A stretch of DNA of 64,000 bases from Pseudomonas lurida (GCF_002563895.1 NZ_PDJB01000001.1:1347501-1411500); one strand, 5' to 3'; counted from the first letter of the stretch, positions 1 through 8,348 are shown. A program made the numbers and translations. Notes: a model not told the origin generated them from the sequence alone.

Positions 1-338
1 CAATGATTTTCCCCGGCGTCGGCACCGCTGTTGGTGGCGCGATTGGTGGCCTGCTTGGCAGTGAAGCCGGCACCTGGCTCGGTGACAAATTGTTCGGCCC
101 AGGCGACCGCCTGCCGCAACCAAGCACGGTGAGCAAGGAACTCAACGCGGCGCGCACGGACAACGTGCAAGTCACCCTCGCCCCGAGCATCCAGATCACT
201 GGCGTGAACCCCGCTGATGCCCAGCAGGTGGTCAATCAGGTCATCCAGGCCCTGCAATTCCAATGCATGCCAATGGTTACCGACACCTTGGGCGTTCGGC
301 GCAATGCGGCACTGACCGATCCAGCAGGAGGTGACTGA
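1..338 (+). CDS. Phage tail tape measure protein, C-terminal end (5' truncated)
   Basis: The reading frame is open at the left edge and closes with TGA at 336-338, so only about the last 111 residues are present. This part is a glycine-rich, partly hydrophobic stretch (residues about 2-35 of the visible part) followed by a polar tail. Tape measure proteins of P2-like contractile tails often end this way. The assignment rests mainly on position: the next genes are gpU-, gpX- and gpD-like, which follow the tape measure gene in P2-type tail operons. The stop overlaps the next ATG (TGATG). In the family this protein sets tail length. The product call is context-based. Confidence 0.7.
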   Translation, partial: MIFPGVGTAVGGAIGGLLGSEAGTWLGDKLFGPGDRLPQPSTVSKELNAARTDNVQVTLAPSIQITGVNPADAQQVVNQVIQALQFQCMPMVTDTLGVRRNAALTDPAGGD

Positions 339-721
339 TGAGACAGCAAATGGTACTCGGCGACTTTATTTTTGGTTTGTCCCGAGGGTTTGCCTATGCC
401 TCGCTGGTGCGTACCAGCGATGGCGGCTGGAGTGACCTGTCGATTATTGCCAGCAAATCCCAGTCGCGACAAAGCGGGCAAAAGCTGGAAAAACTCACGT
501 TCAGCGGCACCGCCATGTATGCCATCGGCATGCAGCGCCTGGACGAACTGCGTGCGCTGCAAAATACCCGGGCGCCGTTGACGCTGGTCGATGGCATCGG
601 TCGCAACTGGGGCCTGTGGCGCATCAATACGATCACGGAAACCCAAAGTAATGTGATCGACGATGGCACCGCTATCGTCATGGCCTGGACCCTGGAGCTG
701 GAGGAGTTCGTCAATGCGTAA
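338..721 (+). CDS. Phage tail protein, P2 gpU-like
   Basis: A 127-residue protein with the size and features of gpU-type tail terminator or tail-completion proteins: an early MVLGDFIFGL segment, a QSRQSGQKLEKLTFSG stretch around residues 46-60, and an acidic C-terminus. P2 gpU is needed for tail completion. The ATG overlaps the upstream stop by one base, and the 3' end overlaps the gpX-like gene by eight bases, so the tail genes are probably translationally coupled. Confidence 0.85.
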   Translation: MRQQMVLGDFIFGLSRGFAYASLVRTSDGGWSDLSIIASKSQSRQSGQKLEKLTFSGTAMYAIGMQRLDELRALQNTRAPLTLVDGIGRNWGLWRINTITETQSNVIDDGTAIVMAWTLELEEFVNA

Positions 722-926
722 AGTACGAAGTATTGCCGGTGACTCGGTCAACCTGTTGCTCTATCGCGAGCTGGGACGTTGCGATGACGCGGCCGAAGAA
801 ACCCTCTGGCGTGCGAACCCGGACCTGGCCGAATACGGCCCGGTACTGCCGGCCGGCGTATCGGTGACCGTGCCAGAAATGGCCTCGCGGTCAGCGCCAC
901 TGCGGCCTGTTTCGGCCTGGGATTAA
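714..926 (+). CDS. Phage tail protein X (gpX/LysM-like)
   Basis: A 70-residue protein of the small tail protein X family, which in P2-like tails contains a LysM-like fold and acts in tail or baseplate assembly. Visible features are the DSVNLLLYRE segment and a NPDLAEYGPVLPAGVSVTVPE segment, typical of LysM-type modules. The frame is open upstream to 663, but the ATG at 714 gives the normal family length and an overlap of eight bases with the gpU-like gene. It lies between gpU- and gpD-like genes as in P2. Confidence 0.85.
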   Translation: MRKVRSIAGDSVNLLLYRELGRCDDAAEETLWRANPDLAEYGPVLPAGVSVTVPEMASRSAPLRPVSAWD

Positions 927-935
927 GGAGGCGAT

Positions 936-1946
936 ATGGCACAGGGATTTACCCCGATCGTGGAGTTCTACGGCGCCAACGCGGCGCTGCTCAATCAACG
1001 CCTGATGCACTGGAGCCACACCGACGCCGCAGGGATCGAGGCTGACCGGCTCGAACTGACACTGAGTATCGAAGGGCTCGAAGGGCTGCCCAGCCTGAGT
1101 GGAAAGATCGGCCTGCGGGTTGGTTATCAGGAGTCGGGACTGGTGGAAAAGGGCGAATTTGTCGTCACCCAGCGAACCCCGGTGCTGTTCCCCATGCGGC
1201 TGATGATCGTAGCAACCGCTGCACCCTTCAGCGCTACGGATGCCAGTGGCTATCGCCAGCGTCGATCCGCCAGCTACGGGCCGACCACCCTCGGCGCGTT
1301 GTTTCGCCAATTGGTCAGCCGGCACGGCTTTTCACCGCGTGTGGCGCCGGCGCTGGAAGGTATTGCGATTCCTCACATCGACCAGTCCAACGAGAGCGAT
1401 ATGGCATTCATCACCCGCCTGGCTACGCGTTACGGCGCAGTGACCAAACCGATCAACGAGCTGTATGTGTTGGCCGAAGCCGGGCGGGCCAAGTCGCTTT
1501 CGGGCCAATTGCTACCGGAAGTGAGATTGTCCGTGACCGCCGACAACCGGCCCGGCGAACAGGCGTTCATCACCGCCAGGCTCGACGAAAAAAACCGCGC
1601 CAAATACCAGGGTTGCCGTGTCACTTGGTGGGATGCCGCCGCCGGCAAGCGGCGTGTGGTTCAAGTCGGCAATGCTCCTTTCAAAACCCTGCGCCAACCC
1701 TGCCAGAACGAAGATGAGGCCCGTGCCGTGGCCGAAGGCGAACTTCGAAGGGTAGGGCGCGAAGGTTTGAAGTTGCAGATCGATTGCCCGGGCAACCCGC
1801 TGCTTGCGGCTGAAGGGTTGCTGTTGCTGGATGAAACCTGGCCTTCGTATATGCAGGGGCAATGGTCGATAAAACAGGTGGTGCATGTCGGCGATCCGGC
1901 AACGGGTTATCGCAGTTCGATCACGGCATGTGGGCTGTCGGTGTAG
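936..1946 (+). CDS. Phage late control D family protein (gpD-like tail protein)
   Basis: A 336-residue protein starting at an ATG nine bases after the gpX-like stop, with a strong AAGGAGG ribosome site just upstream. Length and position match P2 gpD / phage late control D proteins. These are structural relatives of the T4 gp27/VgrG hub and sit under the tail spike. A DQSNESDMAFITRLATRYGA segment near residues 149-168 is typical of the family. It is the last recognisable tail gene before the lysis genes. Confidence 0.88.
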   Translation: MAQGFTPIVEFYGANAALLNQRLMHWSHTDAAGIEADRLELTLSIEGLEGLPSLSGKIGLRVGYQESGLVEKGEFVVTQRTPVLFPMRLMIVATAAPFSATDASGYRQRRSASYGPTTLGALFRQLVSRHGFSPRVAPALEGIAIPHIDQSNESDMAFITRLATRYGAVTKPINELYVLAEAGRAKSLSGQLLPEVRLSVTADNRPGEQAFITARLDEKNRAKYQGCRVTWWDAAAGKRRVVQVGNAPFKTLRQPCQNEDEARAVAEGELRRVGREGLKLQIDCPGNPLLAAEGLLLLDETWPSYMQGQWSIKQVVHVGDPATGYRSSITACGLSV

Positions 1947-1966
1947 TGACTTTCAAAGGTAAACCC

Positions 1967-2524
1967 ATGGTGATTTCTCTCCCTCAACTGCTTCAAGTGA
2001 TGCCAGGAGCCCGCTTGAGGGCCGACATGTTCATAACGGCTCTAAATGCAGCGTTGAATCAATATTCAATCAACAGCTTAAAGCGCACCGCTGCCTTCCT
2101 CGCCCAAATCGGCCATGAGTCCGGCCATTTTCGCTACGTTCGCGAACTCGGCAGCGATCAATACCTGAGCAAATACGACACTGGCACCCTGGCTGCGCGC
2201 TTGGGCAATACCCCCGAAGCCGACGGTGACGGCCAGAGGTATCGAGGGCGTGGGCTTATCCAGATCACGGGGCGCCGCAACTACCTGGCCTGCAGCCAGG
2301 CACTGTTCGGGGACGATCGCCTGTTGCGACAACCCGAATTATTGGAGCAACCGCAATGGGCGTGTGAGTCGGCCGCCTGGTTCTGGCAAAGCAATGGCCT
2401 GAACGAATTGGCCGACAACGACCAGTTCACCACCATCACGCGGCGTATCAACGGCGGGCTCAATGGGCTGGAGGACCGTTTGCGCCTGTGGGCGCGTGCC
2501 AAGGCGGTGTTATGCGTGTCTTAG
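1967..2524 (+). CDS. Endolysin, GH19-type glycoside hydrolase
   Basis: A 185-residue lytic enzyme. The frame is open upstream to 1862 inside gpD, but the ATG at 1967 (MVISLPQLLQ) gives the usual N-terminus. Family features are AAFLAQIGHESGHFRYVRE, with the catalytic Glu in the GHES context at about residues 49-52, then YRGRGLIQITGRRNY and the late FTTITRRINGG segment. This is the chitinase-like/GH19 lysozyme fold common in Pseudomonas tailocin lysis cassettes. It cleaves peptidoglycan to release particles. Its 3' end overlaps the Rz-like gene by 13 bases. Confidence 0.88.
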   Translation: MVISLPQLLQVMPGARLRADMFITALNAALNQYSINSLKRTAAFLAQIGHESGHFRYVRELGSDQYLSKYDTGTLAARLGNTPEADGDGQRYRGRGLIQITGRRNYLACSQALFGDDRLLRQPELLEQPQWACESAAWFWQSNGLNELADNDQFTTITRRINGGLNGLEDRLRLWARAKAVLCVS

Positions 2525-2991
2525 GCACGTGCCGCCTGATCGGCATATGCCTGCTGGTGGCTGTTGTCTGGCAGGTGCAGGCGTGGCGATATGGGGCGCG
2601 CATTGAACGCTTGTCGGCAACACAGGCGCAGGCTGCCCTGCATCAACAACAGGCCGAACAGGCCAAACGGCAGGCCCTGGAGCAACAGCTCAATGCCAGT
2701 GATCAACAACATGCTCGGGAGTTGAGCGATGCGCAACGTAATCAAGCGGCTTTGCGTGACCGCCTGGCCACTGCTGATGTGCGGCTGTCAGTCCTTCTCG
2801 ACGCTACCGACGCCGCCAGTGGCTGTTCACTGCCAACCCCCGCCCCCGCCGGCAGCGTGGTTCATGCAGCCCCGCGAGCCCGACTTGACCCGGCGCATGC
2901 TCGGCGAATTATCGGCATCACCGACGACGGTGATAACGCCCTGATTGCCTTGCGCGCCTGCCAGGCCTACGTGCGCGCGGTCGCCCGCTAA
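2512..2991 (+). CDS. Rz-like inner-membrane spanin (lysis protein)
   Basis: A 159-residue protein starting at an ATG inside the end of the endolysin gene. Residues about 5-22 form one N-terminal transmembrane segment. Residues about 35-90 are rich in Gln, Ala and charged residues and predicted to form a coiled coil (LSATQAQAALHQQQAEQAKR and onward). This is the classic i-spanin plan: membrane anchor plus periplasmic coiled coil that meets an outer-membrane Rz1 lipoprotein. An Rz1-like frame is nested within it at 2729-2944. Confidence 0.85.
   Translation: MRVLGTCRLIGICLLVAVVWQVQAWRYGARIERLSATQAQAALHQQQAEQAKRQALEQQLNASDQQHARELSDAQRNQAALRDRLATADVRLSVLLDATDAASGCSLPTPAPAGSVVHAAPRARLDPAHARRIIGITDDGDNALIALRACQAYVRAVAR
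2729..2944 (+). CDS. Nested Rz1-like outer-membrane lipoprotein (o-spanin)
   Basis: A 71-residue frame lying wholly inside the Rz-like gene in the +1 frame. It begins MRNVIKRL, continues with a short hydrophobic stretch to LLMCGC (a weak lipobox with Cys18 or Cys20), then a proline-rich segment with TLPTPP and a run of five prolines. Rz1 proteins are short proline-rich lipoproteins encoded inside or overlapping Rz. Function is inferred from this architecture; the lipobox is not ideal. Confidence 0.7.
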   Translation: MRNVIKRLCVTAWPLLMCGCQSFSTLPTPPVAVHCQPPPPPAAWFMQPREPDLTRRMLGELSASPTTVITP

Positions 2992-3077
2992 TCTCTTGTT
3001 CCATTCTGTCGCTTGCATGCGCGATTTGCTCCTGTAGGGTAGGCAAACACGCCCCCCCCCCACTTCTGGAGACGACC

Positions 3078-3578
3078 GTGAAGGAAATCACTCAACTGGC
3101 TGCTGAACTGGGTCGCCGCCTGCAGGTGCTCAACGCCCATGTCACCACGGCCGAGTCCTGCACCGGTGGCGGTATCGCGGAGGCCATCACGCGGATCCCG
3201 GGAAGCTCGGCCTGGTTCGAGGCGGGTTACGTTACCTATTCCAACCGCCAGAAGACCCGGCAGTTGAATGTGCCGGAAGCGTTGTTTCCAAGAGTGGGTG
3301 CGGTCAGCCAGGAAGTGGTGGAGGCGATGGTCCGTGGCGCACAGGAAAAAAGCCTGGCGCGATTTGCCGTGGCGGTCAGTGGCGTGGCGGGGCCGGATGG
3401 GGGCTCGCCAGACAAACCGGTGGGCACCGTGTGGCTCGCCTTTGGCGTTGGCGAGGAGCTGACCGCCGAGCTGCAACACTTCCCTGGCAGCCGCGATGAG
3501 GTTCGCCGACAAACGGTAAAGGCCGCGTTAGAGGGGTTGTTGCGACGAGCTGCAGCAGAAATAGACAATCAGGGGTAG
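3078..3578 (+). CDS. pncC: Nicotinamide-nucleotide amidohydrolase, CinA C-terminal type
   Basis: A 166-residue single-domain CinA protein. It deamidates nicotinamide mononucleotide in the pyridine-nucleotide salvage cycle. Family signatures are TTAESCTGGGIAEAIT (residues about 23-38), VTYSNRQK and VSGVAGPDGGSPDKPVGTVW near residue 100-118. The start is a GTG at 3078. The N-terminal molybdopterin-binding-like domain of long CinA proteins is absent, as usual in gammaproteobacteria. It lies just upstream of recA and marks the flank of the phage-tail insertion. Confidence 0.95.
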   Translation: MKEITQLAAELGRRLQVLNAHVTTAESCTGGGIAEAITRIPGSSAWFEAGYVTYSNRQKTRQLNVPEALFPRVGAVSQEVVEAMVRGAQEKSLARFAVAVSGVAGPDGGSPDKPVGTVWLAFGVGEELTAELQHFPGSRDEVRRQTVKAALEGLLRRAAAEIDNQG

Positions 3579-3605
3579 GCGATCTCCGATCTTTGTGGAA
3601 CAATA

Positions 3606-3621
3606 CTGTCTACTTATACAG
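3606..3621 (+). promoter_or_regulatory. LexA box (SOS operator) of recA
   Basis: CTGT-CTACTTAT-ACAG matches the gammaproteobacterial LexA consensus CTGT-N8-ACAG exactly. It lies 41 bases before the recA ATG, a normal operator position for SOS control. Confidence 0.93.
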
Positions 3622-3662
3622 GTGTTGGCCGACCAGGCCTTATTGATTACGTGAGGACTTTA

Positions 3663-4721
3663 ATGGACGACAACAAGAAGAAAGCCTTGGCTGCGGCCCT
3701 GGGTCAGATCGAACGTCAATTCGGCAAGGGTGCCGTAATGCGTATGGGCGATCACGACCGTCAGGCGATCCCGGCTATTTCCACTGGCTCTCTGGGTCTG
3801 GACATCGCGCTCGGCATTGGCGGCCTGCCAAAAGGCCGTATCGTTGAAATCTACGGTCCTGAATCTTCCGGTAAAACTACCCTGACCCTGTCGGTGATTG
3901 CCCAGGCGCAGAAAATGGGCGCCACCTGTGCGTTCGTCGACGCCGAGCACGCACTGGACCCTGAATACGCCGGTAAGCTGGGCGTTAACGTCGATGACCT
4001 GCTGGTTTCCCAGCCGGACACCGGTGAGCAAGCCTTGGAAATCACCGACATGCTGGTGCGCTCCAACGCCATCGACGTGATCGTGGTCGACTCCGTGGCT
4101 GCCCTGGTACCCAAGGCTGAAATCGAAGGCGAAATGGGCGACATGCACGTGGGCCTGCAAGCCCGCCTGATGTCCCAGGCGCTGCGTAAAATCACCGGTA
4201 ACATCAAGAACGCCAACTGCCTGGTGATCTTCATCAACCAGATCCGTATGAAGATCGGCGTGATGTTCGGCAGCCCGGAAACCACCACCGGTGGTAACGC
4301 GCTGAAGTTCTACGCTTCGGTCCGTCTGGATATCCGCCGTACTGGCGCGGTGAAGGAAGGTGACGAGGTTGTCGGTAGCGAAACCCGCGTTAAAGTCGTG
4401 AAGAACAAAGTGGCCCCGCCTTTCCGTCAGGCCGAGTTCCAGATTCTCTACGGCAAGGGTATCTACCTGAATGGCGAGATGATCGACTTGGGCGTTCTGC
4501 ATGGTTTCGTCGAGAAGTCCGGCGCTTGGTATGCTTACAACGGCAGCAAGATCGGTCAGGGCAAAGCCAACTCGGCCAAGTTCCTGGCGGACAACCCGGA
4601 CATCGCTGCCACGCTTGAGAAGCAGATCCGTGACAAGCTGCTCACCGCAGCGCCAGACGTGAAAGCTGCCGCCAACCGTGAGCCGGTTGAAGAAGTGGAA
4701 GAAGCTGACACTGATATCTGA
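3663..4721 (+). CDS. recA: Recombinase RecA
   Basis: A 352-residue RecA. It forms filaments on single-stranded DNA, carries out strand exchange and triggers LexA self-cleavage. The Walker A motif GPESSGKT is at residues 65-72, the [11 protein letters not shown]alker B segment is near residue 140, and the acidic C-terminus is typical. A GTG at 3651 is in frame, but the ATG at 3663 has the GTGAGGA ribosome site at normal spacing and gives the canonical MDDNKKKAL start. A LexA box lies upstream. recX follows after eight bases. Confidence 0.99.
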   Translation: MDDNKKKALAAALGQIERQFGKGAVMRMGDHDRQAIPAISTGSLGLDIALGIGGLPKGRIVEIYGPESSGKTTLTLSVIAQAQKMGATCAFVDAEHALDPEYAGKLGVNVDDLLVSQPDTGEQALEITDMLVRSNAIDVIVVDSVAALVPKAEIEGEMGDMHVGLQARLMSQALRKITGNIKNANCLVIFINQIRMKIGVMFGSPETTTGGNALKFYASVRLDIRRTGAVKEGDEVVGSETRVKVVKNKVAPPFRQAEFQILYGKGIYLNGEMIDLGVLHGFVEKSGAWYAYNGSKIGQGKANSAKFLADNPDIAATLEKQIRDKLLTAAPDVKAAANREPVEEVEEADTDI

Positions 4722-4729
4722 ACCAAACG

Positions 4730-5197
4730 ATGACTGTTGTACTGGATACACTCGTCGCCGTTCGGCGCACTGCGATGGACCTGCTCGCTCGCCGCGAGCA
4801 CGGTCGAGTCGAGCTGACGCGTAAACTGCGTCAGCGCGGCGCGGAGCCCGAGATGATCGAAACGGCCCTCGACCGTTTGACGGAAGAGGGGCTGCTTTCC
4901 GAATCCCGTTACCTCGAGAGTTTTGTCTCCTACCGAGCCCGCTCTGGCTACGGCCCGGCGCGTATTCGTGAAGAACTAAGCCAGCGCGGTCTGCAACGTG
5001 CGGATATCGACCTTGCCCTGCGTGAGTGCGGTATCAGTTGGCAGGCGCAGCTGGAGGAGACCTGGCGTCGCAAGTTTTCTGGCCATCTTCCGATTGATGC
5101 CAGGGAACGTGCGAAGCAGGGTCGATTCCTGAGTTATCGCGGTTTTTCGATGGAGATGATCAGTCGCTTGTTGAGCGGTCGGGGTATGGACGACTGA
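4730..5197 (+). CDS. recX: Regulatory protein RecX
   Basis: A 155-residue RecX, an inhibitor that caps and destabilises RecA filaments. It is built of three-helix repeats. Features include [43 protein letters not shown] and the C-terminal [17 protein letters not shown]. It starts eight bases after recA and is very likely co-transcribed with it. A strong hairpin terminator follows. Confidence 0.97.
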   Translation: MTVVLDTLVAVRRTAMDLLARREHGRVELTRKLRQRGAEPEMIETALDRLTEEGLLSESRYLESFVSYRARSGYGPARIREELSQRGLQRADIDLALRECGISWQAQLEETWRRKFSGHLPIDARERAKQGRFLSYRGFSMEMISRLLSGRGMDD

Positions 5198-5211
5198 ATT
5201 AGCTAAAAAAC

Positions 5212-5248
5212 AAAAGACCCACTATGAAAATAGTGGGTCTTTTTTTTT
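5212..5248. terminator. Rho-independent terminator after recX, probably bidirectional
   Basis: Perfect 10-bp stem GACCCACTAT / ATAGTGGGTC with a GAAA loop (5216-5239), followed by a run of nine T. A-rich sequence on the other side lets it also serve the convergent minus-strand gene ending at 5261. Confidence 0.95.
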
Positions 5249-5260
5249 GCCCGCAGAAAA

Positions 5261-6373
5261 TTACGCCGGCTCCGGTGCCACCCGTTGCTGCGCCTTCCCC
5301 TGTGCCTGCGCCCAGTTCTCCGGCAGGTTGATGTAGTCGACCAACTCCCGCAGCCGGCCCTGGTCGCGACCATTGAAATTGAACACCAAGCGCGTCAAAT
5401 GGCTGTACTTCGGCTCATCATGTTCCTCGCCGGTATACGCCAGTTGTTGGAACTCTCCACTCAGCCGCAAGCTGGCGAACTCACTTTGTAGATGGGCCAA
5501 TGCCCGATCACTGAGCGGATGATGCATGCGCACTACAAATTCACGCTTCAACCAACGAGTGGAGTGGAAGTTGGCATAAAACTGGTTGATCTCTTCCACC
5601 GCCTCTTCTGCGCTGTACACCAGGCGTACCAGCTTGAGGTCGGTGGGCAGGATGTAGCGATTGGCTTCCAGCTGGCTGCGGATAAAGTCCAGGGCGCCTT
5701 GCCAGAACCCGCCGCCTGGTGCGTCCAGCAACACCACGGGTACCAGGGGGCTCTTGCCGGTCTGGATCAGGGTAAGGACTTCCAGCGCTTCATCCAGTGT
5801 GCCGAAGCCGCCGGGGCACAGCACCAGTGCATCGGCTTCCTTGACGAAGAACAGCTTTCGGGTAAAGAAAAAGTGGAATGACAGCAGATTCTCAGTGCCA
5901 TCGATGGTTGGGTTGGCATGCTGTTCAAACGGCAGGGTGATGTTAAACCCCAGGCTGTGTTCCAAGCCTGCGCCTTCGTGGGCGGCGGCCATGATGCCAC
6001 CGCCGCCGCCGGTGATCACCATTAGGTCCGAGCGCGACAGGGCTGCGCCGACTTCACGGGCCAGGGCGTACAGCGGGCTCTCTGCTGGCGTGCGGGCAGA
6101 GCCAAACACCGTGACCTTGCGGCGGCCCTTGAACTGTTCCAGTACGCGGAAAGCGTGGTCCAGTTCGCGGATGGCTTGCAGGGTTATCTTGGCGTTCCAG
6201 CGGTTGCGGTCGTCCTGGGCCATGCGCAGCACGGTGAGGATCATGTCGCGATACAGCGGGATGTTCGGACTGTTTGGCGCGATCAGCTGGAGTTGAGCTT
6301 CGACCTGCTGCGTGAGGTCGGCGCCGTTATCTTCAAAATGCCGGAGCAGGCTGTCGTTCGGTTCGTAAGGCAT
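5261..6373 (-). CDS. LOG-family Rossmann-fold protein (possible nucleotide 5'-monophosphate phosphoribohydrolase)
   Basis: A 370-residue protein with the two LOG hallmarks: TGGGGGIM at residues 121-128 and PGGFGTLDE at 187-195. LOG proteins hydrolyse nucleoside 5'-monophosphates to a base plus ribose 5-phosphate; the plant members activate cytokinins. It has about 80 extra residues at the N-terminus and a C-terminal extension beyond the usual 190-residue core. Substrate is not predictable from sequence. It converges on recX and has an AGGAG-like ribosome site before the ATG. Confidence 0.85.
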   Translation of the reverse strand: MPYEPNDSLLRHFEDNGADLTQQVEAQLQLIAPNSPNIPLYRDMILTVLRMAQDDRNRWNAKITLQAIRELDHAFRVLEQFKGRRKVTVFGSARTPAESPLYALAREVGAALSRSDLMVITGGGGGIMAAAHEGAGLEHSLGFNITLPFEQHANPTIDGTENLLSFHFFFTRKLFFVKEADALVLCPGGFGTLDEALEVLTLIQTGKSPLVPVVLLDAPGGGFWQGALDFIRSQLEANRYILPTDLKLVRLVYSAEEAVEEINQFYANFHSTRWLKREFVVRMHHPLSDRALAHLQSEFASLRLSGEFQQLAYTGEEHDEPKYSHLTRLVFNFNGRDQGRLRELVDYINLPENWAQAQGKAQQRVAPEPA

Positions 6374-6754
6374 TCAACGTCTCCTTCTTCACAGAGGCAG
6401 GGCCTGCGGCGAGAAATTCGTCCGGGGGCCGCGACACTGCATGTGTCGCTGCATGCCCAAGGCATTGCACATGTTCGCCGGGCGGAAAACGGCCTCTGTA
6501 TGTTCCTTGTGATTTAAAAAACTTTTGCACTGCAAGTTGCAGGAGGGCAACCCTCTTTTGCCCTGAAAATGTTACGGAACGGCGTGAAAACCGTGGTGAA
6601 CGGGCGATTGGGATAGCTTGATCATGGGCCGAAAAACCCTTGGCTGGCAACCGCTTATTGGTCACTCATCAAGGAGTTTAGCCGCTTACGCAGAGATGAC
6701 GCTGGGGGGGGCGTGCGCGCCACTGGACAGCAGCGCGCGAGGGTCAGGCAGCGA
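6374..6754. other. Intergenic stretch with no convincing gene
   Basis: 381 bases between two minus-strand genes. I see a small hairpin GGGCAA/TTGCCC at 6545-6563 and GC-rich inverted sequence near 6711-6740 just past the 3' end of the PA3611-like gene. No frame has both a credible ribosome site and coding character. It should contain the promoter of the LOG-family gene. Confidence 0.5.
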
Positions 6755-7195
6755 TTACTTTTTCTTCTTCGCCGCAGCCGGTGCCGGGCAATCCGCTTCC
6801 ACGAACTTCACCGAGGCCACAGGGCGGTTGGTCTTGTTCTCGGTGATTTCGTAGCGCATTACAGCGCCCTTGGCCATCAGTTCGCGGTAGCCTTTGTTCA
6901 GGCAAACGCTCTGGCCGAGCTGGAAATACACGGCCTTTGGGTTGGCGCGCATCTGCTCGGCGCGGTCGGGCAAGACGCTCAGGTGATCGATCAGTTGCAT
7001 GCCTTCTACGGTGTAGGCCACTTCCAGGGTTTTTTCGTCGATTTCCCGGGGCAGGTCCTTGTTGCTCTCGGCCGCGACGCTTTGCAGCTTCCTGTTCATT
7101 TGGGCCTCCAGCAGCGAGGCCGCCTGGGCGCACACGGGCAATACCAGCGCGAGGGCGACGGATGGGGCGACAAAACGCAGCATGGAACGCAGCAT
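6755..7195 (-). CDS. Secreted protein of the PA3611 family (quorum-sensing-regulated virulence factor family)
   Basis: A 146-residue protein with a signal peptide (residues 1 to about 25, cleavage after VCAQA). The mature part contains two cysteines (SVCLNKGY and EADCPAP) that could pair, and a lysine-rich C-terminus. It resembles the P. aeruginosa PA3611 family of small periplasmic or secreted proteins. The family label comes from P. aeruginosa regulation; the molecular function is unknown. It is divergent from tapT. The start is supported by an AGGAGA site before MLRSML. Confidence 0.8.
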   Translation of the reverse strand: MLRSMLRFVAPSVALALVLPVCAQAASLLEAQMNRKLQSVAAESNKDLPREIDEKTLEVAYTVEGMQLIDHLSVLPDRAEQMRANPKAVYFQLGQSVCLNKGYRELMAKGAVMRYEITENKTNRPVASVKFVEADCPAPAAAKKKK

Positions 7196-7374
7196 GAAAC
7201 TCTCCTGATTCGGTTACTGGTGCATAGACCAGCCACTGCGCCGTGCGTTCAGTGGCGCACAATTATAGGTGAGCCTCTGCCACTACAGCCAGGCGTATCG
7301 CTGGTAAACTGCGGCCTCTTTAGCCTTCCAAGAGTTTTCACCGTGTCGATTGACCCGTCCCAACGGCGCCTGCG

Positions 7375-8094
7375 ATGAGCCATGCCGTTTCCCGCCTGCG
7401 CACCCAGCGCCTGGCCCGCGCCGTCCGGCCGTTCCTCAACCGTGGCTCGCGCGCCGAACGTTGCCCAGGCTGCCGGGTGATCCCCGAGTACTGCCTGTGT
7501 GCGTGGCGACCGAGCGTCGCGGCGAAATCCGCCATGTGCCTGCTGATGCACGACGTCGAGCCCATGAAGCCCAGCAACACCGGCTGGCTGATCGCCGATG
7601 TCATCACCGACACCACGGCGTTCGCCTGGTCGCGCACTGAGGTCGACCCCGGATTGCTCACCTTGCTGGCCGACCCGCAGTGGCAGCCCTATATCGTGTT
7701 CCCCGGCGAATTCGTCGCCCCTGAGCGCGTAGTCAGCGAAGTGACAGTGGAGGAGGGCAAGCGCCCGCTGTTCATCCTGTTGGATGGCACTTGGAGCGAG
7801 GCGCGCAAGATGTTCCGCAAAAGCCCCTACCTGGAGCAACTGCCGGTACTCAGCCTGGCGCCGGAACAGCTGTCACGCTACAAGCTGCGCCGCTCAAAGC
7901 GCGACGATCATTTCTGTACCGCCGAAGTCGCCGCGCTGTGCCTTGAGTTGGCAGATGACCTCGCCGCCTGCGAAGTGCTGGATGCCTACCTGGACGTGTT
8001 CAGCACCCATTACCTGGCGGCCAAGTTCCAGTTACCCCTGGACCCGACGGACATCGTCCATACTCGTCTTGCGCCCTATATACCGGCGGTATAG
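7375..8094 (+). CDS. tapT: tRNA-uridine aminocarboxypropyltransferase (DTW domain)
   Basis: A 239-residue DTW-domain protein. The family makes acp3U in the variable loop of tRNAs from S-adenosylmethionine. Visible are a cysteine cluster RCPGCRVIPEYCLC (residues about 29-42), likely a zinc site, and the DTW signature as LDGTWSEARKM near residue 141-151, followed by RRSKRDDHFCTAE. Length fits the E. coli YfiP type. The gene is divergent from the PA3611-like gene. Confidence 0.9.
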   Translation: MSHAVSRLRTQRLARAVRPFLNRGSRAERCPGCRVIPEYCLCAWRPSVAAKSAMCLLMHDVEPMKPSNTGWLIADVITDTTAFAWSRTEVDPGLLTLLADPQWQPYIVFPGEFVAPERVVSEVTVEEGKRPLFILLDGTWSEARKMFRKSPYLEQLPVLSLAPEQLSRYKLRRSKRDDHFCTAEVAALCLELADDLAACEVLDAYLDVFSTHYLAAKFQLPLDPTDIVHTRLAPYIPAV

Positions 8095-8184
8095 CCAGAC
8101 GACGTTTGCATGATGGCACCCTAAACTCGCACGCCGCTAAAATGCCCGTGGGCGTAGTGCTTGACCCCCCAGGCTACGCTGGGC

Positions 8185-8301
8185 ATGCTGAGCGCCGATT
8201 GGGGTGCAACCGTGAATTTTTTCGATGTCGTTCCAGGTGCTTTTGACGTCGAGCGTGCCCTGTGGCGATGGCTGCCTGGCTGTCGCCTTGTGTACCGGTG
8301 A
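8185..8301 (+). CDS. Possible 38-residue small ORF upstream of erdR
   Basis: An ATG frame from 8185 to a TGA at 8299-8301. It begins MLSADWGATVNFFDVV and ends WLPGCRLVYR; a GTG at 8215 would give a 29-residue version. It lies 47 bases before erdR on the same strand in a 254-base gap. The ribosome site is weak and the protein resembles nothing I recognise. It could be a leader peptide or simply chance. Confidence 0.25.
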   Translation: MLSADWGATVNFFDVVPGAFDVERALWRWLPGCRLVYR

Positions 8302-8348
8302 ACCCTGAACCCATCAGGGCTGCCATAAAAAACAGGATCATTTAATCA

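Noticed and set aside
3660..4751. Long minus-strand open frame over recA (363 codons)
   Set aside because: It mirrors the high-G+C third positions of recA and has no ribosome site or family resemblance; a shadow frame.
6374..6754. Possible small RNA of the Rsm type in the gap before the LOG gene
   Set aside because: Some GGA motifs occur, but I could not find a promoter plus terminator or the stem-loop array of RsmX/Y/Z RNAs.
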